Shown: positions 25,223 through 34,356 of the stretch, piece by piece
How positions within the stretch are numbered: position 1 is the stretch's first letter
Layout: each line of letters opens with the position of its first letter
The notes under the pieces: generated by a model
What the model was told of the DNA's origin: nothing
Seen by the model: only the letters and a program-made list of their open reading frames with translations
Databases searched by the model: none
Assembly (NCBI GenBank): GCA_947501845.1
Contig: CANMXP010000013.1
Location: 1-64,000, forward strand
Reading direction: 5' to 3'
Length of the DNA: 64,000 nucleotides
From: an uncultured Flavobacteriaceae bacterium
GTDB lineage: Bacteria; Bacteroidota; Bacteroidia; Flavobacteriales; Flavobacteriaceae
Translations under genes and position numbers: made by a program

Positions 25223-26305
25223 TTAATTACCATATCTGTTTTTTATGATTTCTTCAACGGGTTTGTCATTGACATACCATCCATTTTCTTTTGGGTTGTT
25301 GACTTCACCATTAATTAGTACTTTCCATTCCCAAAAGAAACCTCCAGCTACCCAATCTTCATCCCAAAACGTTTCAAAAAAAGCGATGTACGCGTTATTC
25401 TGGACCTCAAAATTGTAATTTAAAGTCGTTACATTCCCCAACAACCATGCTTCCCAAGCTGCGTAATCTATACTTCTATAACCATACTCTGGAAACATAA
25501 TAGGCTTATTGTATTTACAGGACAAACGCTTTAAATTATTCTTAATCGGGATAAAAGCTCGTTTGATTTCATCAACAGAGGGGGTCTTTTTATTTACTAA
25601 AGGGAAATAGGTATTTACACCTATATAATCTAGATGTTCCCAAAAAGAAACGGACTCGTACTCGTCCCAATTGGCTGCGTATGTTAACTTTAAATTAGGG
25701 AAATCTGCTCTAATCTTTGCAATCAACCCCTTAAAAAACTGAGGGCACCTTTTGCTAAACTCTTTAAGCTCATTACCTATAGCCAATAGCTTAACTTCAG
25801 GGAATTCTTCGGATAGTTTTGCGAATTCATAAAAGAATTCCGCGTACGCCCTTTCAACTTCTTGCCATTCTTCTTCCGTATCCACATAAAAATCTCCCCA
25901 AAACCCAGAGTCGCTTACATTTTCTTTTACGCTTCCAAAGCTTGTTAAGGGTTTCAGCATGATATTTTGTATACCGTTGTTACTTATTCTAGGTATGATT
26001 ACTCTCATTTTATAAACTTCATTGCTTATGGGAAACTTATATTTATAAGGTGAGCTTTGTACTGATACATCCCTTATAGCTATTAGAGGGGATAAGGAGA
26101 CCCAATCGGCATTGGTTTTTTGGGCCATATCGAAGGTATATGTATCTTCAGGATGGGCAATTACCCAAGTTTGAAGTATAGAACCGCCATTTATTTTGCT
26201 GTCTATGGCAATGCTTTCGGTAAAACAATCCTTTGAAAATATCTCATCATCTTTTTCACAAGAAAAAAAAGGTATGACAATACAAAATATAAATAGTCTT
26301 TTCAT
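25223..26305 (-). CDS. GH113-like glycosidase lipoprotein (beta-mannanase type TIM barrel)
   Basis: A 360-residue lipoprotein (MKRLFIFCIVIPFFSC). The mature part is a TIM barrel. The acid/base Glu lies in LLAIGNELKEF (about 177), the likely nucleophile Glu in IMFPEYGYRS (about 273), and the end has VAGGFFWEW. This is the layout of GH113 beta-mannanases and of the related GTA TIM-barrel-like proteins. Substrate preference cannot be read. It is convergent with the M43-LRR gene. A piece of a second copy, next to a second LRR fragment, survives at 53150-53256, so LRR plus glycosidase seems to be a duplicated unit. Confidence 0.78.
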   Translation of the reverse strand: MKRLFIFCIVIPFFSCEKDDEIFSKDCFTESIAIDSKINGGSILQTWVIAHPEDTYTFDMAQKTNADWVSLSPLIAIRDVSVQSSPYKYKFPISNEVYKMRVIIPRISNNGIQNIMLKPLTSFGSVKENVSDSGFWGDFYVDTEEEWQEVERAYAEFFYEFAKLSEEFPEVKLLAIGNELKEFSKRCPQFFKGLIAKIRADFPNLKLTYAANWDEYESVSFWEHLDYIGVNTYFPLVNKKTPSVDEIKRAFIPIKNNLKRLSCKYNKPIMFPEYGYRSIDYAAWEAWLLGNVTTLNYNFEVQNNAYIAFFETFWDEDWVAGGFFWEWKVLINGEVNNPKENGWYVNDKPVEEIIKNRYGN

Positions 26306-26355
26306 TTAAAGCATGTAGTTTAAAAGATAGTATGGGTAGATATACCTATATTACT

Positions 26356-26496
26356 CTAAAAAAACCAATTAACGACTGACATAAGAAAAAAAGTGCCCAG
26401 ACCCATTAAAAATAGGACTAGGAAGAAGTAAAAAGAGATTATAAAAACCATTCCTTGATTTTTAAAAATGTCCATGGAAAATGAAGAATCATCCAT
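26356..26496 (-). CDS. Small single-pass membrane protein (46 residues)
   Basis: From the ATG at 26496 the frame reads MDDSSFSMDIFKNQG, followed by one hydrophobic helix (VFIISFYFFLVLFLMGLG and on), and stops at 26356. The acidic N-terminus and single helix are typical of small inner-membrane proteins. A second Met is at residue 8. No family recognised. It sits upstream of, and on the same strand as, the glycosidase lipoprotein gene. Confidence 0.35.
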   Translation of the reverse strand: MDDSSFSMDIFKNQGMVFIISFYFFLVLFLMGLGTFFLMSVVNWFF

Positions 26497-26658
26497 GGTT
26501 CAGAACAGTTAACAAGCATAACTTTGAGGATTAACAATTTGACACCTGATTTATTGAATACTATCGAATGATTATTTCCGTTACACTTTCAATAAACAAA
26601 TATTTTTTAATGCTTTTTTGACAAGGCATGGAACACTTAAAAAAAACAATTCAAGAAA

Positions 26659-27624
26659 ATGAAAAAAATCCCAAAAAGAAAACATTGGACCATCTTACTA
26701 TTGAGCATTTTATTAACCGGTATGATCTCCTGCGGAAGTGATGATGGACCCGACGACAATGGTGAAACAGCCGAGCATGCCGAAACAAAGCAAAAGTTAA
26801 TTGGGGAATGGCGGCTTGTAAGCAGTATGGTTGACGGGGAGGCGTTAGGATCTGAAGACTTTTCATATCTAAAAGAATCCAAAGCGACTTTTGATGAAGA
26901 CAATACTTATGAGCTTGCTTATATCAAACGCAGCGGTAATTCATCGGCAACATCTATTTTGGCCGGAACCTATTCAGTCGATGGTATTAATAGCGTAAAT
27001 TTTTTGAATTCCACATCTAAAATTGAGTTCATGGATGATGCCCTGCGGATTATCTCCACCACTGATGATGGTAAAACACAGGTAGACACGTTTATTAGAA
27101 GTGATAATGAGCTTTTTAATGATGACCAAGACAATGGAGATATCGTAGGCGATGATGATGATGACAATTCAAATCCGCCCGATCCTTCTTTTGATGGTTC
27201 AGCCATCATTTCACAAATACAGGGCGTTTGGGAAGTAACCAATGTAACGGATGAATGCCAAGCAAAGAACACACTGGAATTTACAAGTTCGGATGAAGTT
27301 ATTTTCACGCAGCATAAAAAAACGTTCAATAGGAATGATCTGTTGAATTACAATGTCAGTGTAAATTATCCTCTACAATCCGATTTTTCGGGTGTTATCA
27401 CAAAAGGGTTCAACACCATTACTTTTGACAGTACTGCGGATTGCCAGTTTATAAAAGAAAGTAAATTAAGTTATCTGGTCCAGGATGCTGAAACCATAAT
27501 AATCAAAGAATCTTCCAAATTGACTTTTAAGATTGTGGACGATACTACCATAAACTTGATATTCGAATACGAGGATGAAGATTCCAACGAACAGGTGCTT
27601 CAATTTGTTTATAAAAAAGCTTAA
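26659..27624 (+). CDS. Lipoprotein with two lipocalin-like domains
   Basis: A 321-residue lipoprotein (ILLTGMISC, Cys about 22) with an Asp-rich linker. The first lipocalin-like domain (about 45-155) begins LIGEWRLVSSMVDGE. After a second acidic linker (DDDDDNSNPPDPS) the second domain (about 185-321) begins IQGVWEVTNVTDECQ. The G-x-W opening strand and the T/F-rich barrel strands are typical of Bacteroidota lipocalin-like outer-membrane lipoproteins, which bind small hydrophobic ligands or act as envelope stress factors. A terminator follows. Confidence 0.78.
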   Translation: MKKIPKRKHWTILLLSILLTGMISCGSDDGPDDNGETAEHAETKQKLIGEWRLVSSMVDGEALGSEDFSYLKESKATFDEDNTYELAYIKRSGNSSATSILAGTYSVDGINSVNFLNSTSKIEFMDDALRIISTTDDGKTQVDTFIRSDNELFNDDQDNGDIVGDDDDDNSNPPDPSFDGSAIISQIQGVWEVTNVTDECQAKNTLEFTSSDEVIFTQHKKTFNRNDLLNYNVSVNYPLQSDFSGVITKGFNTITFDSTADCQFIKESKLSYLVQDAETIIIKESSKLTFKIVDDTTINLIFEYEDEDSNEQVLQFVYKKA

Positions 27625-27633
27625 GCAGTAGTA

Positions 27634-27674
27634 AAATAAAGCGTGAAAGTAAGTACATTATTCACGCTTTATTT
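27634..27674. terminator. Bidirectional terminator between convergent genes
   Basis: AAATAAAGCGTGAA (27634-27647) pairs with TTCACGCTTTATTT (27661-27674). It lies 10 bp after the lipocalin-like gene and just before the end of the minus-strand PEGA lipoprotein gene. Confidence 0.8.
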
Positions 27675-27680
27675 ACTTTA

Positions 27681-28151
27681 TTAGCTCTCTCTTTTTAATT
27701 GTCCAATTTTTTCGGAATTCGTGTCAACGTTCATACTTATCTCAATAAACAATTTTCCATTTTCCATAGTATTATAAGTTGTTCCTCTTTTTGGGCTCCC
27801 ATTAATTTCCTCAGGTTTAAGTTTGTGTATGGCTCCAGTTATTGGGTCAATTATAATTCCAATTAATCCACCGAATGCAATATTTCCAATATACCAAGCA
27901 TTAAATTTTTTCTCCAACTTTGTTTCGTATGTTTCGTATCCGTCTAATTTTAATATGATGCTATAATCTTGATTTCTTTTAAGTTTTCTTTGGATAGGTG
28001 TATTCCCTATTTCAATTTCGTTAATATAGACTCTCGCAGAACTAGGTTTAGAGGCTATTTTGATATTTTGCCTTGAACCTGAAATAATTGTGGCACAGCT
28101 TGAAAGTAAAAGGATAGAAAAAAGCAAAATTGCTTTCAAAATTGTTCTCAT
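27681..28151 (-). CDS. PEGA-domain lipoprotein
   Basis: A 156-residue lipoprotein (signal ending LLLSSC-ATIISG). A PEGA-like strand pair follows (ASKPSSARVYINEIEIGNTP, then LKLDGYETYETKLEK), then a Gly-rich hydrophobic segment (WYIGNIAFGGLIGIIIDP) typical of small Bacteroidota and proteobacterial surface lipoproteins. Function unknown. It lies 17 bp downstream of the next lipoprotein gene on the same strand, so the two form an operon. Confidence 0.75.
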   Translation of the reverse strand: MRTILKAILLFSILLLSSCATIISGSRQNIKIASKPSSARVYINEIEIGNTPIQRKLKRNQDYSIILKLDGYETYETKLEKKFNAWYIGNIAFGGLIGIIIDPITGAIHKLKPEEINGSPKRGTTYNTMENGKLFIEISMNVDTNSEKIGQLKRES

Positions 28152-28168
28152 TGTTTTGTTTTTAAAGA

Positions 28169-28567
28169 TTAGTCAAGTTTTAATTCGTATTGTGGTATAG
28201 CTGAAACATCTCCATCGTATTTGTAAAGTTCAATTTTCAATCGATAGCAAAGGCTCCATAGGCCGGGCTTTTTTTTGTCTATAACTTTTACAATATTCGC
28301 TCCGTTTTTCCGAGCTACAATTCTCGCTTGATTCATTAAACTGTTAAAGCTACAGTCTGTAGAAAATCCAGAATCTTGAAATCGTATATTACCTACTTTT
28401 AAAATGTTTTTTGGTAATTTATGCTCCATGTCCAAAAGGGCTACTTTTTCACCTATTAAGAGCTTAGGTTGCGGGTTAGGGTTAGTGAAATTTGATGTGA
28501 TTTTTGGACCACATCTCGTAAATCCAACTACTGTTATTAAGAACAGTACCTTAGTCATTTGTTTCAT
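28169..28567 (-). CDS. Lipoprotein, unknown function
   Basis: A 132-residue lipoprotein (VLFLITVVGFTRC-GPK). The mature part has a PxxLLIGEKVALLD strand and a section INQAR/VARKNGANIVKV that resembles small envelope proteins with an alpha-beta fold. Three cysteines. No family assigned. First gene of the two-gene minus-strand operon with the PEGA lipoprotein. Confidence 0.7.
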   Translation of the reverse strand: MKQMTKVLFLITVVGFTRCGPKITSNFTNPNPQPKLLIGEKVALLDMEHKLPKNILKVGNIRFQDSGFSTDCSFNSLMNQARIVARKNGANIVKVIDKKKPGLWSLCYRLKIELYKYDGDVSAIPQYELKLD

Positions 28568-28906
28568 ATATTCATTATTTCTCGATTATTCTGTTTAGTT
28601 TGTACATAGCAACTATTCTAAGATCTTTCACCCACGGTACAATTACATTGTTTTCTCACTTAACTGACCTTAATCAAGGCATATGCATAATTCCAACTAT
28701 GATTTATTTGATGTACAATGCTTTAGAATAAAAATTGAATATTTTCACAACGTATGCTACCAAAAAGTGTTAAACCTCAATAAACATGGGACTAATGAGA
28801 TTAAAAATGTGATTATAGAAACTAAAAATGTGGAAAATTTTATTCAAATAGCGGAGTTACCTTCTTTGAACACATTATCCGGATACACTAGAATTGCGTA
28901 AAGAAA
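28568..28906. other. Intergenic, no clear gene
   Basis: A plus-strand frame of 72 residues (28683-28901) exists but has no start context, family features or neighbours to support it. No repeats or regulatory element seen. Confidence 0.4.
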
Positions 28907-29356
28907 TCATGCTTTGAACATCGATCTTATATTATTATGGATACGCTTGTAATTCGTCACCATTTCGGATGCGCTGATCTGTTTATGTTCGGGCAGTTCG
29001 GGTTGTATTTTAGCTTTGCGAAACTTATCCCTTTTGTCCCTGCCATCTGCAAATACAATAAATTCTCCCTGTTTGAACTTTATAAGTGCTTTATAGACGG
29101 GCTGTACCTTATTAGTAGGGATCGTAGGCACATTTATCCTGGCTTTATCGAGCATGTTCTTTGCCTTATAGATTTCTACAAAGTTGCGTTTGTAACCGAA
29201 CTTTTTATCAAAGGTTTTTTCGGCTGCTTGATAGAACTTATCCCGATGGAACCCTTGTTTTTCTGGAACTCCATTGAGTACTGTAGTGCACTCCTTAAAT
29301 TTGGCTCCCGGTGAGAGGCTGTAGCTATTTATTACTATTTTATTATCCTTAAACAA
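28907..29356 (-). pseudogene. Remnant of a Bacteroidota mobilisation relaxase (BfmC / DUF5712 type)
   Basis: A 149-residue frame whose middle matches the C-terminal catalytic-domain end of these relaxases: LSPGAKFKE, then GFHRDKFYQAAEKTFDKKFG, then YKRNFVEIYKAK. The N-terminal part with the metal-binding and nicking residues is absent, and the protein ends about 50 residues after this block. Relaxases of this type nick oriT in mobilisable and conjugative elements. BfmA (34357-34941), which normally lies just upstream on the same strand, is here about 5 kb away, with secreted-protein genes between. Confidence 0.6.
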
Positions 29357-29548
29357 TCTATTTTAATTAGATGTGATTACTTAGTTAACAAAGCACCCTG
29401 TCTCATTGGTTTAAAAAAATAATGCCATATTGAAGCAAGTTCAAGATGGCATCAATAAGCGCTTATTTTTTAATTTATGTGTTAACAGCTTTATAAGTTA
29501 AGTATAAGCAATATATGATGTTATAACAACATAAGGGCAACTAATGTA

Positions 29549-30822
29549 TCATTGCTTTATAATTTTTTTGGTAGCTATTAGCCCTTCTTTATTTTTAATT
29601 TTTAAAATATACATTCCAGAAGATAGCTTGCTTGTATTTTCTGTGGTGTTAGTGGTACTTAATATTTGTTTACCTAATTATGTTATAAAGCATAGCTTCT
29701 CTTAGCTCAAAGCCAACAGGTCCATTAAATGTATTAGTTACCAGGTTGGTTACTTTTATAGCGTTATTAAATACTTCATTATTATCGGTAGATAAAGTAG
29801 GACATTCTGAAATCTCTGTGCCGTTAATGGTCCAGCCTTTAGCTTCCAGATTACTTATGGCTGTTACTGCTGAAACCGCATAGTCTCTAACATTGAGAGC
29901 AAAGTTTCCAGAAGCGGTATTAGGATTATTTCCCACCCTTCAAGAATGGCCGTGGTGTTACTACAATCTAAGCTATTAGCGTCTTCGAACATATTACTAA
30001 TGCTAACATCATCTAAACTTTGAAGGCTCCAGTTGCTAATAGAGGTATTAAATTTTGTACCTGTAAATGCTCAGGAAAATTTTTGAACATTCCTCACATT
30101 CCAACTATTCAAGTTAGTGTGTTGTCCGGTAAACTCAGTAGCACCAAAAAACATGCCCCACATTTCGGTTACTTGGTCTAAATTAGGTACATCAGAGGCA
30201 TGAATATCAAAATTACTACATCCAGCAAAAGCATTTTGCATGGATAACCATTGTATATGCCCCCATTGTTCTACAGTTCTATTTTGTCATAGTCTCCACC
30301 TTCGTCAAAATAAATAGCAGGAAACGTTCCCGTAATGGTTACCGTATAGGTATCTGTACTTGTGTATGTATGGATAAGGTCGGCATTAGAGGGATTATTG
30401 GTAGCAACGGCTGTAGTACTTCCATCTCCCCAATCTACGGTAAAGTCGTAGTTATAACTGCTATTTATGGGAATGGTAATGGACTCACCAGCATTAACCT
30501 CCCATGTAGTAATAAAAGCACCATTTTGTAATTGCGTAATATCTACTCCATCTACCCAGTTAGAGGTAGTGCCTGTTAAAGCAAAATTAGCTAATGTACC
30601 ATGATAATCATTTCCCGAGTAATCCAACAATCTGAAGTCATTAGTATTATCATCATTTACAGTACCATGGTTAAAAGGGTAATAGGCCAATAAACCCGTT
30701 TCGTTATTTAATGCTTTTGTGAGCATTTGCCCTTGAATGTCTTCCTGAGTTCTGGCATAATCCCAAATTCTTAGTTCATCTAAAGAGCCATAGAAATTAT
30801 TTCCGAGACCTATAAAGGTTTA
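29549..30822 (-). pseudogene. LamG - PKD-like - DUF285 - T9SS secreted protein, frameshifted and 5'-truncated
   Basis: Reading the minus strand from about 30822, frames join in order. First a LamG-type end (FYGSLDELRIWDYARTQEDI). Then LLAYYPFNHGTVNDD and a PKD-like domain (FTVDWGDGSTT, HTYTSTDTYTVTITG). Then DUF285/BspA-type surface repeats (MWGMFFGATEFTGQ, FNTSISNWSLQSLDDVSISN). Then GWTINGTEISECP. Last a T9SS tail ending SSGMYILKIKNKEGLIATKK. Frame changes near 30270, 30070, 29940 and 29680 and the missing start show decay. It was a large surface protein. Confidence 0.75.
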
Positions 30823-30828
30823 TCGAAA

Positions 30829-30876
30829 TCCCATAAAACTTATCGTTAGTCCCGTTTTAAGTTTAATCTGTCCTTT
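30829..30876 (+). promoter_or_regulatory. TCCCA-N16-TCCCA-N17-CACTT element, copy 7
   Basis: TCCCA at 30829 and TCCCG at 30850 (21 bp). The third box is weak (CCTT at 30872) but in the expected place, followed by a T-run. It is 64 bp before the start at 30940. Confidence 0.55.
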
Positions 30877-30939
30877 TTTTTTCAAAAACTAATTACAAAA
30901 ACTAATCTTGCTGAAACATCACTATAACTATCAAAAACC

Positions 30940-31905
30940 ATGAAAAAAATAGTTTTATTAAGCATTTTAACATCAACATTTTCTTTTGCTCAAGTGACAG
31001 ATGAAAATGGAAACAGTGCTGCCGATTCTGGAGATAATACTTTAACTGGTAACATAGGTATTGGTACAACACCTTCGTCAAACTCAACTTATAAATTAGA
31101 AGTAAATGGTCAAGGAAGATTTACCTCTAATTTATTGATTGGAGCCCCAGATGGTGCTAGAACTGAGATAAATCTTAACACTAACCACAAAATTTATGCT
31201 CCAACCAATATAAAAACCATTGATTTAGATGGAAACTGGCATGGAGGAGGATTCATTGGTGTTTATAGGGATGATGTGCATAATTCAGAAGGTTCTGTTA
31301 ATATGCATGCCCATCTTGATGCTAAAGCATATAAACTAAATATTGATGAATTTAGGTTGGATGGTGCGGATGCTAAAGGAGCCGCTTTACTAATTAGTAC
31401 ATTGCAAGATGGAGACACACAAGCTTTAACAGGTTTACAATTAAACACGTCCAATAGTGTTGTTGTTATTGGAGACGTTATTGGGTATGAAAAAAATAAA
31501 GGTTATGGTCTTGTAAATAAATACAAAACAAAACTTGAAAATGACTTATACCTTGAAGCGGGTAGCTTAGGTATAGGAACTAGTTCTTTTATTGATGGAA
31601 CAGACACTTATAGATTATCAGTAGAAGGAAAGGTAAGAGCCCATGCTGTTAAAGTTTATACGGATTGGGCTGATTATGTTTTTAAGAAAAACTATGAATT
31701 ACCAACATTATTCGAGGTGGAAAAATATATATTGGAAAATGGTCATTTAAAAGATATACCAAATGCAGAAGAAGTTAAAGAAAATGGGGTTGAATTAGGA
31801 GAAATAAACAAACTGCTTTTACAAAAAATTGAAGAGCTAACACTTTATACAATACAACTTAAAAAAGAAATAGAAATTTTAAAGTCTAAGATTAAACAGT
31901 TATGA
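30940..31905 (+). CDS. Secreted S74-like (intramolecular chaperone type) repeat protein
   Basis: A 321-residue protein with signal peptide MKKIVLLSILTSTFSFAQ. The body has phage-tail-like beta repeats (GNIGIGTTPSSN, LEVNGQGRFTSNLLIG, GSLGIGTSSF). The C-terminus reads WADYVFKKNYELPTLFEVEK, then GHLKDIPNAEEVKENGVELG, and ends in a coiled coil, the pattern of S74-type or trimeric fibre C-termini common in flavobacterial exported proteins. It is probably a trimeric surface fibre. The stop overlaps the start of the subtilase gene (ATGA at 31902-31905), so both are made together; the subtilase may process this protein, which is inference. Confidence 0.8.
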   Translation: MKKIVLLSILTSTFSFAQVTDENGNSAADSGDNTLTGNIGIGTTPSSNSTYKLEVNGQGRFTSNLLIGAPDGARTEINLNTNHKIYAPTNIKTIDLDGNWHGGGFIGVYRDDVHNSEGSVNMHAHLDAKAYKLNIDEFRLDGADAKGAALLISTLQDGDTQALTGLQLNTSNSVVVIGDVIGYEKNKGYGLVNKYKTKLENDLYLEAGSLGIGTSSFIDGTDTYRLSVEGKVRAHAVKVYTDWADYVFKKNYELPTLFEVEKYILENGHLKDIPNAEEVKENGVELGEINKLLLQKIEELTLYTIQLKKEIEILKSKIKQL

Positions 31906-33761
31906 AAAGCAAAATATTACTATTTCTTTTGTTATTTATATACGGCTCTCTCTTAAGCCAAGAAACATATTCATTTTATCTAAAAGCCCCTAATAAGGAT
32001 AATATCCCAATAGTAACGCATAGTCGTAACGGTTATAGAAAAGAATATTCTAAGACTAAAAACAATTCATTAGATAAACTCTTAAATTCCTACAAAGTAT
32101 TTAGTTGTAAAAAAGTATTTAAAAATTCTAAAAAATCATCATTACAAAATATCTATTTAATAGAATGCAATGATTCAACTTTAATAAATCAATTGAAAAC
32201 CAAGTACAAACAATTCTATACTTTAATAGAAAATGCCCAAGGAGAAACATTAGGTTCTCATATCCCTAATGATTATAGTACTAATGGTACTTACACAGGA
32301 AACCAAATTGAACTGGATTATATTAGAGCTACCGAAGCATGGGATATATCAAAAGGTTCGAGTAATATTAAAATAGGAATAGCTGATACTAATTTTAATC
32401 CTGACCATGAAGATTTATTAAATACTTTAAGTATTGAGGTAAACCCAAACTCAAATAATGTTAATGGGGATATACATGGTACTAGAGTATCTTCGTTTGC
32501 TGCAGCAAATACAAATAATAATGGTATTGGGCTATCGTCTATTGGTTATAACTCTTATATCTTTGCTGGAGTAGGTCTGAATATGTCTACACTCGATGAA
32601 TTATCTCGACTACAAGGTGTTAAAGTGGTTAACGCAAGTTGGCTAATACTTGGAACAACATCTACAGATGGTACTTTGAATCAAACAGCTAGCATTTATA
32701 AAGATGTAATTGATGATATAGTCAATGAAAACAAAGTAGTTGTTATTGCATCAGCAGGGAATGGAGAAACCAACCCTGGCAATCCTAACAGTTATGTTTT
32801 CCCTGCATCTTATAAAGATGTCATTTCTGTCTCATCCATAGGTCATCGTAACGCAACTTGGTGGAATACTTATGAATCTTTTTTAGATGGGCATGAATAC
32901 TTATATAATAATCAAATACGAAGTCATCAGCACAACGATTCAGTTGATATTGTAGCTCCAGGTTATGGAATGCATAGTGTAAACCCATGGACATCTGGGG
33001 TTTCGTATAATTTTGGACAAACGGGCACCTCGTATGCAGGACCAATTGTAGCAGGAACAGTAGCTTTAATGTTTGATATAAATTACTGTATTGATCCAAA
33101 AGAAGTAGAAACTATTTTAAAGTTGACAGCTGTAAAAATAGACACCTTACCACAAAACTTGCTATATTATGGGAAGTTAGGAGCAGGAAAGTTAGATGCT
33201 TATGAAGCAGTTAAAATGACAAAGGATATGGCAGATACTTATGGTACGGTTGAGGTAAAAGATAGAATTTTATATCGTCCTTGGTTCTATAAATTAGAAA
33301 CAGCACCTTATGAGATTAAAATGACCAATAACGATGTTACTGGAGGTTCAAAATTAAAATTTAAAGCAAGGAATAATATTGAAATTTTAAGTGGAGATTA
33401 TTATCCAGATACAGGTGGTTATATAGATTTAAGTATAGATAGTAATTTAGATTTAGACTGCCCTCCTCCTTCTAGTTCTGGAAGTGTTACTACTACTCAA
33501 GAGAGAAATACATTGGGAATTAGTAAGAGTCGACTATTAGTGTTCCCTAATCCGACAGTAGGTATTTTAAACATAATTAATGAAGAAGATTTAAGCGAAA
33601 TTACTATTACAGATATTACTGGTAAAACGGTTTATTATATGAGAGATATAAATAGAAAAGAATTACAGATAAATACGGTTAATTTTAATTCAGGAGTATA
33701 TTTTATGAAAACAAAGATGAAATCTGGAGAAATTATTAGTACTAAAATAATTAAAGATTAA
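31902..33761 (+). CDS. S8 family subtilisin-like serine protease with T9SS sorting domain
   Basis: A 619-residue protein with a signal peptide (LLFLLLFIYGSLLSQ) and a propeptide-like section to about 120. The peptidase S8 domain has Asp in KIGIADTNFNPDH (about 163), His in GDIHGTRVSSFAA (about 192) and Ser in GTSYAGPIVAGTVA (about 376), so the triad is complete. The C-terminus is a T9SS type A domain starting VFPNPTVGILN. It should be exported and cleaved by the type IX machinery. Oddity: the usual D-T/S-G around the catalytic Asp is D-T-N. Four-base overlap with the fibre-like gene upstream. Confidence 0.9.
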   Translation: MKSKILLFLLLFIYGSLLSQETYSFYLKAPNKDNIPIVTHSRNGYRKEYSKTKNNSLDKLLNSYKVFSCKKVFKNSKKSSLQNIYLIECNDSTLINQLKTKYKQFYTLIENAQGETLGSHIPNDYSTNGTYTGNQIELDYIRATEAWDISKGSSNIKIGIADTNFNPDHEDLLNTLSIEVNPNSNNVNGDIHGTRVSSFAAANTNNNGIGLSSIGYNSYIFAGVGLNMSTLDELSRLQGVKVVNASWLILGTTSTDGTLNQTASIYKDVIDDIVNENKVVVIASAGNGETNPGNPNSYVFPASYKDVISVSSIGHRNATWWNTYESFLDGHEYLYNNQIRSHQHNDSVDIVAPGYGMHSVNPWTSGVSYNFGQTGTSYAGPIVAGTVALMFDINYCIDPKEVETILKLTAVKIDTLPQNLLYYGKLGAGKLDAYEAVKMTKDMADTYGTVEVKDRILYRPWFYKLETAPYEIKMTNNDVTGGSKLKFKARNNIEILSGDYYPDTGGYIDLSIDSNLDLDCPPPSSSGSVTTTQERNTLGISKSRLLVFPNPTVGILNIINEEDLSEITITDITGKTVYYMRDINRKELQINTVNFNSGVYFMKTKMKSGEIISTKIIKD

Positions 33762-34011
33762 TTATCTAACTAAGAATATATACAATAGAGTCTTTTTTAT
33801 GTGTAGAAGAAGTAGTTATCTTAATTTAGTTTTTTATTTAATAAGGGGAAATTGCTAAAACAATTAAAAAGCATCATCTATATTAGTATAAGGAATAAGA
33901 GCATATTTTCAACTTCGAACTGTTCTAAAATGGACAACCTAATTCTTCAAACTTAAGTTCATATACTACAAAAGGGTTTACCTTAATCCAACCGTATTTA
34001 AAGCCAAAGTA

Positions 34012-34265
34012 CTATGTTTTTGTAAATTGTAAACGCTCTAGAAGCTGTTTCATTATACCATTATTCTTCAATGACTGCGATTTTTTCAATGGTGGGCAAG
34101 TTCGGTAACTTTCAAAGTTAACGATGAATGAATAATTGATTTGAGTTAAAAGCGCATCATTTTGAGTTGAATTGCTTTTTGATAAATCGGTTAAGATATT
34201 TCTCCGTCTCACTATAATTATTTGCACTTCCAGGAGCTAATTTTTCAAGTTTGTTTTCTCTATAG
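34012..34265 (-). pseudogene. Remnant of a tyrosine recombinase core-binding domain
   Basis: From about 34265 the minus strand reads NKLEKLAPGSANNYSETEKY, LNRFIKKQFNSK and a stop. After a frame change it continues LLTQINYSFIVNFESYRTCP and LKNNGIMKQLLERLQ. The order (helix with S-x-N-x-Y-x-x-T-x-x-Y, then L-T-x-I-N-x-x-F-I-x-x-F-E-x-Y, then N-N-x-x-M-K-x-L) is the SAM-like N-terminal domain of Bacteroidota integrases. No catalytic domain follows. Distinct from the recombinase at 3951. Confidence 0.6.
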
Positions 34266-34356
34266 TATTATAAAAACATTTGCTTTATTTTAAGCGTATC
34301 AAAAAACTGAAAACAAAATACAGTACTATTTAAGGGTGTACCACCATGCACATAAT

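Noticed and set aside
28683-28901. 72-residue plus-strand frame
   Set aside because: No neighbours on this strand, no recognisable start context, no family marks.
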